This document shows, piece by piece, positions 54,413 to 64,000 of a stretch of DNA of 64,000 nt. The notes below the pieces were generated by a model that saw only the letters and a program-made list of their open reading frames with translations, had not been told where the DNA came from and did no database searches. A program made the position numbers and the translations under genes. Source of the DNA: Flavobacterium sp. KS-LB2. GTDB taxonomy: Bacteria; Bacteroidota; Bacteroidia; Flavobacteriales; Flavobacteriaceae. Numbering within the stretch: position 1 is the first letter of the stretch; every line of letters begins with the position of its first letter. Location of the stretch: positions 1,798,001 to 1,862,000 of the forward strand of contig NZ_CP145904.1 of the NCBI RefSeq assembly GCF_036895565.1, written 5' to 3'.

Positions 54413-55285
54413 ATGGCAAAAAAAACTTCTAATCATACCCAATCATTGAAAATTCCTAAGATTATCCTATTAACCAGTAAATTAATCTCTTTTATTTCTC
54501 CAAAATTAATTACATTATTTGCTGCTAAACTCTTTACAACCCCTATAAAACATAAAATTCCAAAAAGAGAATTTGAAATGGATCGAAATAGCCTTCAAAA
54601 ATCAGTCTTTATCCCAGCTATTGATAAAAACGTTGTTTTGTACCATTATGGAAAAAGTGATAAGAAAATTTTATTGGTTCACGGTTGGTCAGGACGTGGA
54701 ACACAATTGTTTAAAATAGCAGATGAACTTCTAAAAGCGGGATACTCTACTATAAGTTTTGATGCTCCAGCTCATGGGAAATCACCCGGAAAAACTACCA
54801 TTATGGTCGATTTCATCGCTACAATTTTAGAAATAGACAAACAATTTGGACCATTTGAAGCAGCAATTGGCCATTCCTTAGGTGGAATGTCTGTTTTAAA
54901 TGCAATAAAGAAAGGCTTAGAAGTAAATCATGCCGTTGTTATTGGTAGTGGCGATATTGTTGAGGATATTATGGATGATTTTGTAGCAAAATTAGAATTG
55001 AGACCGATAATAAGTTCTCGTTTGAGGTTACATTTCGAAAAAAAGTATGGAGAAGAAATGAATAATTATTCTGCTTTTTTAGCCGCAAAGGAAACTAACA
55101 TACCAGTTTTAGTAATCCATGATAATAATGACCCCGAAGTCCCAGTAAAAGCTGGAATTCACATTCATCAATACTTAAAAAACGGAACGCTTTTATTGAC
55201 TGATGGACTAGGACACAGAAAGATTTTAGGAAACCATAATGTAATTGAAAAAACAGTCCAATTCATTCAAAATAAACAACTGTAA
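54413..55285 (+). CDS. Alpha/beta hydrolase
   Basis: A 290-residue enzyme of the alpha/beta-hydrolase fold. The oxyanion region LVHGWSGRGTQ is followed by the nucleophile elbow GHSLGGMS (Ser near residue 163), an Asp in VIHDNNDPEVPV and a C-terminal His in GLGHRKIL. The N-terminal lysine-rich stretch (about 1-45) contains a hydrophobic segment (LISFISPKLITLFAAKLF) that may bind the membrane or act as a short anchor. The substrate is not determined. It is followed by msrB with a 32-bp gap. Confidence 0.85.
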   Translation: MAKKTSNHTQSLKIPKIILLTSKLISFISPKLITLFAAKLFTTPIKHKIPKREFEMDRNSLQKSVFIPAIDKNVVLYHYGKSDKKILLVHGWSGRGTQLFKIADELLKAGYSTISFDAPAHGKSPGKTTIMVDFIATILEIDKQFGPFEAAIGHSLGGMSVLNAIKKGLEVNHAVVIGSGDIVEDIMDDFVAKLELRPIISSRLRLHFEKKYGEEMNNYSAFLAAKETNIPVLVIHDNNDPEVPVKAGIHIHQYLKNGTLLLTDGLGHRKILGNHNVIEKTVQFIQNKQL

Positions 55286-55317
55286 TACAATTATTTAAAT
55301 TAATAAAAAATTTAATC

Positions 55318-55707
55318 ATGAAATATCCTGTAGAAAAAACCGAACAAGAATGGAAAGAACAATTAGGAGAAGAACGCTACCGAATTCTTCGCCAAAAAGG
55401 GACTGAATATCCACACACTGGAACCTATAATTTGCATTATGAAAAAGGAACATACTGCTGTGGTGCTTGCGGAGAGCCTTTATTCGAAAGTAATTCTAAA
55501 TTTGATGCGCATTGCGGTTGGCCATCATTTGACGAATCTATTCCAGGAAAAGTACAATACATTTCCGATACGACACATGGCATGAAACGTACTGAAATTC
55601 TTTGCGCTAATTGCGGCAGCCATTTAGGGCATGTATTTGATGATGGGCCCACAAAAACCGGACAACGTTATTGTGTGAACTCTTTATCTGTTGATTTTAA
55701 AGAATAA
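55318..55707 (+). CDS. msrB: Peptide-methionine (R)-S-oxide reductase
   Basis: A 129-residue enzyme reducing methionine-R-sulfoxide in proteins. The structural zinc cysteines are C48, C51, C96 and C99. The catalytic cysteine is C119 in QRYCVNSLSVDF, and HCGWPSF (C66) and HLGHVFDDGP are conserved substrate-site blocks. There is no signal peptide, so it is cytoplasmic. It is a standalone MsrB without a fused MsrA, and lies between an alpha/beta-hydrolase and a base-excision repair gene. Confidence 0.96.
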   Translation: MKYPVEKTEQEWKEQLGEERYRILRQKGTEYPHTGTYNLHYEKGTYCCGACGEPLFESNSKFDAHCGWPSFDESIPGKVQYISDTTHGMKRTEILCANCGSHLGHVFDDGPTKTGQRYCVNSLSVDFKE

Positions 55708-55711
55708 AGCT

Positions 55712-56356
55712 ATGAATTTATTTGAAAATACTACTGATTGGACTACAAATTTAGAACCAATTCTTACCAAATATAAAGGAAGAAAACATCCCCTTGAGTA
55801 TCATAATTTATATCAACTTATGGTGATGGTCATTTTATCCGCACAGGATTCTGATGCCAATATTAATAAAATTGCCCCTATCTTATTTGAAGCATATCCT
55901 AACATGGAAAGTTTAGCTGTTTCTAATGTGGAAGCGCTAATTCCGCACATTTCAAAAGTCAGGAATTTTGGAACCAAAGCCAACTGGCTTATAGAAATAG
56001 CGCAAACCATACAAAAAGATGAAAATATTCCACTTACTATGGACGGTTTAGTTGCCTTAAAAGGAATCGGACGAAAATCAGCCAATGTAATTCTTCGCGA
56101 AGCAAAAATTCCGGCAGAAGGAATTATCGCTGATTTACATGTTATTAGGGTTGCACCCAGAATTGGATTAATCCCAGAAACCAAAGACGGAATCAAAGCC
56201 GAAAAACAGCTAATGCAAGTGTTACCAAAAGAAATTTGGGGAGAAATCGGGATGGCTATTTCATTTCTGGGACGAGAAATTTGCAGGCCGCAACCTAAAT
56301 GTGTTGAATGTCCTATTAACTCCGTTTGTGCATATTATAAAAAAGTAAAAGGGTAA
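55712..56356 (+). CDS. Endonuclease III-family DNA glycosylase
   Basis: A 214-residue helix-hairpin-helix glycosylase of the Nth group, for repair of damaged bases. The ATG at 55712 (MNLFENTTDW) follows the msrB stop by 4 bp; the frame to 55691 overlaps msrB and is less likely. Catalytic Lys is K122 in LKGIGRKSAN, and Asp D141 in IADLHV. The C-terminal iron-sulfur cysteines are C191, C197, C200 and C206, spaced C-x5-C-x2-C-x5-C, one residue shorter than the x6 of E. coli Nth. The cluster should still form, but the loop differs; substrate range may too. Confidence 0.9.
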   Translation: MNLFENTTDWTTNLEPILTKYKGRKHPLEYHNLYQLMVMVILSAQDSDANINKIAPILFEAYPNMESLAVSNVEALIPHISKVRNFGTKANWLIEIAQTIQKDENIPLTMDGLVALKGIGRKSANVILREAKIPAEGIIADLHVIRVAPRIGLIPETKDGIKAEKQLMQVLPKEIWGEIGMAISFLGREICRPQPKCVECPINSVCAYYKKVKG

Positions 56357-56403
56357 AAAAGTGATTCACTCATTACCCTTTTCAATTATTTTCGAAATAT
56401 AAT

Positions 56404-58029
56404 TTATTTTAAAAATGAAGGTTTAAACCCCGGTTTAATCCGCTTTTTAGAAGCTTGTTCATATGCATAACCTAAACCTATCAATTCTCCTTCCATATAC
56501 GGTGTACCAAAAAAGGACAAGCCAACAGGTAAATCATAAACCTTACCACAAGGAACAGTGATATGAGGATAACCACTTGCTGCAGCAGGAGAAGTCAAAG
56601 AATATCCTCCCCAGCGATCTCCATAAATCATATCGATACTGCAAGCCGGCCCCATAGTAATTCCACAAATAGCATCTAACTTATTTTTTTGAAAAACAGC
56701 ATTTAAAATACTTTTACTTCCTTCAAAACTTGCAGTTAATGCTTCTAGATATGTTTTATCATCTAATCCTTTTTTTGCATTAGAACTCTCCAATGTTTCT
56801 TGCTTGAAATATGGCATTGCTTGGTCTTCATTAGCTGTATTAAAATCAATAACTGCATTCAAATTTTTTACTTTTGCATTGGCCGTAGCCAAATAGTTAT
56901 TAAGTCCATCTTTAAATTCATATTGTAAAATTTCAAATTCAGCTTGACCAAAAGCATTAATTTTTTCTAAATAGTCAATTTCAACAATAGTTGCCCCTTG
57001 TTTTTTTAACAAGTTAATCGCATCTTCTAAAAGTCTATTAATATATTTATTATTTCCTTGTGGCTTTTTCTCAATTCCGATGCGTTTGCCTTTCAAAGCA
57101 TTACTATCTAAAAATATTGTATAATCGCTCTGAGCTTTTCCTTTACTTTCTAAAGTTACTGAGTCGGCTTCGTCAATAGCACTAATTGCACCCAATAATA
57201 TAGCGGCATCTGTTACAGTTCGTGCCATTGGGCCTGCTGTATCTTGAGTTTTTGAAATGGGTATAATTCCAGATCGACTAACCAAACCTACAGTTGGTTT
57301 AATCCCTACAATTCCGTTTACTGAAGCCGGACAAACAATAGAACCATCCGTTTCAGTTCCAACAGCAACTACACAAAGATTGGCTGACACAGCAGTACCT
57401 GAACCAGCACTAGATCCACAAGGATTATGATCTAAAATATATGGGTTTTTAGTCTGACCACCTCTGCTACTCCATCCAGAACACGATTGCGTTGAACGAA
57501 AATTGGCCCATTCACTCAAATTTGTTTTTCCAATAATTATTGCACCCGATTCTCTAAGTTTTTTTACTACAAAAGCATCTTTTGACGCAATATTACCAAC
57601 CATTGCAAGAGATCCTGCAGTTGTTTGCATTTTATCTGCAGTATCTATGTTGTCTTTTATTAAAACTGGAATTCCATGTAAAGGTCCTCTACTCTTACCC
57701 GCTTTAAGTTCTTTATCCATTGTAGCAGCTATAGCAATTGCATCAGGATTAACTTCGATAACAGAATTTAGTTGGGCACCATTTTTATCTATCGATTCAA
57801 TACGGTCTAAATACAATTGCACTAATTGCTCCGAAGTATATTTCCCAGAAGCTAATTTCTCCCTAAGACTGCCGATGGTTTCTTCATCCAATTCAAAGGC
57901 TACATCCAAATTTTCAATTGATCCTGAATTTTCATCCTTCTTAGTACTAGAAGTACAACCTGTAATCAAAAGTGTGGTAAGACCTGCAGACGCTAAAGTT
58001 GCAGTAGTTAAAAAAGATCTTCTTTTCAT
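56404..58029 (-). CDS. Tat-type exported lipoprotein amidase
   Basis: A 541-residue amidase-signature hydrolase. The N-terminus MKRRSFLTTATLAS contains a twin-arginine motif (R3-R4), and LLITGC gives a lipobox with C25, suggesting Tat export and lipid anchoring. The Ser-cisSer-Lys triad is K125 in VLIKDNID, the Ser of CGSSAGSG (about 206-207) and S230 in GTETDGSIVCPAS. The enzyme likely hydrolyses an amide in the periplasm or outside the cell; specificity is unknown. It is monocistronic, with a gene-free region beyond its start. Confidence 0.9.
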   Translation of the reverse strand: MKRRSFLTTATLASAGLTTLLITGCTSSTKKDENSGSIENLDVAFELDEETIGSLREKLASGKYTSEQLVQLYLDRIESIDKNGAQLNSVIEVNPDAIAIAATMDKELKAGKSRGPLHGIPVLIKDNIDTADKMQTTAGSLAMVGNIASKDAFVVKKLRESGAIIIGKTNLSEWANFRSTQSCSGWSSRGGQTKNPYILDHNPCGSSAGSGTAVSANLCVVAVGTETDGSIVCPASVNGIVGIKPTVGLVSRSGIIPISKTQDTAGPMARTVTDAAILLGAISAIDEADSVTLESKGKAQSDYTIFLDSNALKGKRIGIEKKPQGNNKYINRLLEDAINLLKKQGATIVEIDYLEKINAFGQAEFEILQYEFKDGLNNYLATANAKVKNLNAVIDFNTANEDQAMPYFKQETLESSNAKKGLDDKTYLEALTASFEGSKSILNAVFQKNKLDAICGITMGPACSIDMIYGDRWGGYSLTSPAAASGYPHITVPCGKVYDLPVGLSFFGTPYMEGELIGLGYAYEQASKKRIKPGFKPSFLK

Positions 58030-58845
58030 ATATTAATTGTTTTTTGGATAACGATTTATTAAACAATTAACTAAAGTACTTTTTTTTAATCAAATACAAA
58101 AAATATTAATTTGAACAAACGTTAAAGTTTAATCATTAATCAAAATTAGTTTTTAGAAATCAAAAAAATCATTTGATTTATATTCTAAATCAAAAATTAA
58201 TTAAAGATCATTTATAAAAATTAAGCTTATTTAATGAATAAAAAAGTAGACGGAGACTTAGTCACAAAAGTAAATGTAAATTAATTATATTTTATATTTG
58301 AACAAAATGATTTAAAGATTGATAAATCACCTTCAGATTAAAAAAAATGTTTGACTAAAAGTTGGTTAAAACATACATTTCATCTTCAAATCCACCTAAA
58401 ACAATCTGGAGAGCTTATTTAATACTTTTCCAAAAAATATATCTTACCCCAAAAAAAACTAAAAGGTAAAACAGATTTATTATTGAATTTAAAAGAATAA
58501 AATAATGTTTAAGAAAAAAAATCAGACCTAAATCTGTATTTAAAAAAAAAAAATGGTTTCGTAAACTATTTTAAAAGTAAATTCCCTCTTTCAAACCTAA
58601 ACTTAGATATATCTACTCAAATTTCTACCTTAAATCATGTGTTTTTTTTAATTTTTGATTCAAAGATTACATTAAAAAAAATACTGGTGATTATTAAATA
58701 ATTTAAGTTCAATTTGGATGAAATAATCAACCTTATTGTGATTAGCTCTGAGGAAATCTCAAATTAGAACTACTATTATTTATGCTATTAAAAATCAACA
58801 TTGCAATAAAAATCCTTATTAAATATAAGAAAGATTACTGATAAA
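58030..58845. other. Very AT-rich gene-free region
   Basis: About 816 bp with no ORF above roughly 25 codons and no RNA gene recognised. It contains runs of A and T, a short inverted pair near 58814-58828, and no repeats matching those elsewhere in the window. It may be degraded sequence between the amidase gene and the end of the rRNA operon. Confidence 0.6.
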
Positions 58846-58881
58846 ATAAAAAAACCTCACTAAGCATTAGCCTAATGAAGT
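58846..58881 (-). terminator. Terminator of the tRNA-Phe/tRNA-Leu part of the rRNA operon
   Basis: A wobble-rich 10-bp stem (58854-58864 with 58871-58881) is followed on the minus strand by a T-run, just past tRNA-Leu. Confidence 0.7.
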
Positions 58882-58888
58882 CTTTTTG

Positions 58889-58974
58889 TACTCAGAGCGG
58901 GACTTGAACCCGCACGAACATTGCTGTTCACTGGATTTTAAGTCCAGCGTGTCTACCAATTTCACCATCCGAGC
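58889..58974 (-). tRNA. tRNA-Leu (anticodon UAA)
   Basis: An 86-nt cloverleaf on the minus strand with a long variable arm, as in Leu tRNAs. The anticodon loop CTTAAAA gives UAA. The acceptor stem GCTCGGA pairs with TCTGAGT, including wobble pairs. CCA is not encoded. It lies 6 nt beyond tRNA-Phe. Confidence 0.95.
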
Positions 58975-58980
58975 ATTTTG

Positions 58981-59053
58981 TGGTACCTCCAGGGATCGAA
59001 CCAGGGACACATGGATTTTCAGTCCATTGCTCTACCATCTGAGCTAAGGTACC
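58981..59053 (-). tRNA. tRNA-Phe (anticodon GAA)
   Basis: A 73-nt cloverleaf with anticodon loop CTGAAAA, acceptor GGTACCT/AGGTACC and discriminator A; CCA is not encoded. The T stem CCTGG/CCTGG has a central U-U mismatch. It follows the 5S terminator. Confidence 0.95.
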
Positions 59054-59083
59054 AGTATACTTTTCTTTTAGAAAAGTAAGAAT

Positions 59084-59113
59084 AAAAAACCCTGTTCGTT
59101 AGAACAGGGTTTT
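59084..59113 (-). terminator. Intrinsic terminator between 5S rRNA and tRNA-Phe
   Basis: A perfect 12-bp stem (59086-59097 with 59102-59113), loop GTTA, and on the minus strand a T-run. It would stop transcripts after 5S; the tRNAs beyond require read-through or their own promoter. Confidence 0.8.
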
Positions 59114-59117
59114 CAAA

Positions 59118-59227
59118 GAAAGGCGACGACATACTCTCCCACATAACTGCAGTACCATCTGCGCAGGCGGGCTTAACTACTCTGTTCGGGATGGGAAGAG
59201 GTGAGCCCCGCCGCAATAACCACCTTA
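59118..59227 (-). rRNA. rrf: 5S ribosomal RNA
   Basis: The complementary 5' AAGGTGG and 3' GTCGCCTTT ends form helix I, and the interior has CCATCCCGAACAGAG, the conserved 5S loop B/C core. About 110 nt, in the normal 23S-5S order; ends are estimated to within a few bases. Confidence 0.93.
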
Positions 59228-59334
59228 AGAGGTTATAATTGCTTTGGGCAATTATTGTAATGTTGTTTATATTGTATAATAAACATCAATTACATAATAT
59301 CTTAACATACTGAGATAAAGAATATAAAAAATTT

Positions 59335-59360
59335 GATACTGAAACAAGTTCAGCATAAAG
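59335..59360. repeat. Dispersed palindrome copy, 23S-5S spacer
   Basis: GATACTGAAACAAG... to CAGCATAAAG is the inverted orientation of the palindromes at 62396 and 62572, with a TACTGAA/TTCAGCA core. Confidence 0.6.
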
Positions 59361-59368
59361 AAAGTTTC

Positions 59369-59396
59369 TTCTCTCCCGATTTGCATCGGGAGAGAA
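59369..59396 (-). repeat. Hairpin with GNRA-type loop in the 23S-5S spacer
   Basis: A perfect 12-bp stem (59369-59380 with 59385-59396); read on the minus strand the 4-nt loop is GCAA, a GNRA tetraloop. It follows the 23S 3' end and may be an rRNA processing element. Confidence 0.65.
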
Positions 59397-59400
59397 AAGC

Positions 59401-62290
<2,890 letters not shown>

Positions 62291-62395
62291 ACACATTATT
62301 TAAAATGTGCCGTTTCTTTTACTTGCCTAATGATAAACAAGTAAAAAATGCTTTCTACTTTTTATTATTTTCTTATCTCAATATGTCAATGAACT

Positions 62396-62422
62396 TTTAT
62401 GCTGAGTTTATTTCAGCATCTT
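62396..62422. repeat. Dispersed palindrome copy, 16S-23S spacer
   Basis: TTTATGCTGAGTTTATTTCAGCATC: arms ATGCTGA and TCAGCAT pair over 7 bp around a 7-nt loop, immediately beyond the tRNA-Ala end. Confidence 0.65.
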
Positions 62423-62423
62423 G

Positions 62424-62497
62424 TGGAGAATAACGGAGTCGAACCGTTGACCTCCTGCGTGCAAGGCAGGCGCTCTAGCCAGCTGAGCTAATCCCCC
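62424..62497 (-). tRNA. tRNA-Ala (anticodon UGC)
   Basis: A 74-nt cloverleaf; acceptor GGGGGAT/ATTCTCC, anticodon loop with TGC, T loop TTCGACT. CCA is not encoded. It lies between 16S and 23S as usual for tRNA-Ile/Ala operons. Confidence 0.96.
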
Positions 62498-62506
62498 AAT
62501 CTAATT

Positions 62507-62534
62507 ATGAATTGTGAATTATGAATTATGAATT
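62507..62534. repeat. Four tandem ATGAATT heptamers
   Basis: ATGAATT, GTGAATT, ATGAATT, ATGAATT in direct, gapless order in the spacer between tRNA-Ile and tRNA-Ala. Confidence 0.8.
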
Positions 62535-62571
62535 TATACTTCATAACTCCTCAACTCTAGAATTTCTTCTT

Positions 62572-62598
62572 TTTATCCTGAATTTATTTCAGAATCTT
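62572..62598. repeat. Dispersed palindrome copy, tRNA-Ile/tRNA-Ala spacer
   Basis: TTTATCCTGAATTTATTTCAGAATC: the same framework as the copy at 62396, with CCTGAA/TTCAGA arms less well paired. Confidence 0.6.
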
Positions 62599-62610
62599 TA
62601 AGTTAAATAG

Positions 62611-62684
62611 TTGTCTCGGACAGACTCGAACTGTCGACCCCTACATTATCAGTGTAGTACTCTAACCAGCTGAGCTACGAGACA
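62611..62684 (-). tRNA. tRNA-Ile (anticodon GAU)
   Basis: A 74-nt cloverleaf; anticodon loop CTGATAA gives GAU, acceptor TGTCTCG/CGAGACA, T arm GACAG/CTGTC, discriminator A. CCA is not encoded. It is the first tRNA after 16S. Confidence 0.95.
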
Positions 62685-62808
62685 CTCTTATTCTTAAATG
62701 GTATTATTTGAACTAACAGCAAGAGTAATAAAATGTTGGTATTTGTTACCAACTCGAACTTTCGTCTTCTTTCCCTAGCGTGCATTGCTGCTAACACTAA
62801 GGCTCTAG

Positions 62809-64000
<1,192 letters not shown>

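Noticed and set aside
58233..58283. Small open frames in the AT-rich gap (MNKKVDGD... and others)
   Set aside because: They are shorter than 25 codons, with no promoter or ribosome-binding context and no sign of conservation that I can judge.
62507..62534. CRISPR-like direct repeats
   Set aside because: Units are 7 nt, contiguous and without spacers; no cas genes are present.

Overview
The window reads as a chromosome segment from a Flavobacterium-type bacterium (Bacteroidota, Flavobacteriaceae). The support is the AT-rich intergenic DNA, Bacteroidota -7 promoter boxes of the form TAnnTTTG, scarce Shine-Dalgarno sites, a gene for the type IX secretion protein PorQ, and Bacteroidota-style rRNA and tRNA genes. 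No database search was run; family names come from motifs and recalled families.

Layout. 1-8.3 kb: end of a small membrane protein gene, holA (DNA polymerase III delta), an orphan HsdR-N nuclease-like protein with a GT2 glycosyltransferase, an OmpA-type lipoprotein, a YciO-type Sua5 protein, a UvrD/PcrA helicase, a TSUP permease and an uncharacterised membrane-anchored protein. 8.4-18.6 kb: M1 peptidase, a Dph6-like PP-loop ATPase, an orphan GAF histidine kinase, a secreted aminopeptidase P, a DUF1697 protein, an EEP-fold nuclease/phosphatase and recG. 18.8-24.6 kb: a complete tripartite RND efflux operon preceded by a palindromic operator candidate. 24.7-29.7 kb: an unknown lipoprotein, a bestrophin-like channel, and an AraC regulator facing a DUF779 plus aldehyde dehydrogenase pair. 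30-41.4 kb: pheT, a fasciclin-domain protein, rpsA, a nucleoside-type MFS permease, cmk, porQ and lon. 41.6-44.5 kb: an ECF sigma factor, a putative anti-sigma partner and two exported repeat proteins. 44.5-54.3 kb: an MFS transporter, an M48 lipoprotein protease, and a glycogen block (glgA-glgC-glgB, with a GH31 alpha-glucosidase behind its own promoter). 54.4-58 kb: alpha/beta hydrolase, msrB, an Nth-type glycosylase and a Tat-type lipoprotein amidase. 58.9-64 kb: a minus-strand rRNA operon, 16S (5' end cut by the window edge)-tRNA-Ile-tRNA-Ala-23S-5S-terminator-tRNA-Phe-tRNA-Leu.

Most genes are conserved housekeeping or envelope functions. I saw no prophage, integron, transposase, CRISPR array or recognisable defence island. 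The less ordinary signals are in the non-coding DNA and in one regulatory module: period-7 tandem repeats with different unit sequences in at least five intergenic sites, several long perfect hairpins, a dispersed palindrome present three times in the rRNA spacers, a relic repeat in the pheT leader, an efflux operator without a linked regulator, and the sigma/anti-sigma/GSGD-repeat envelope module.
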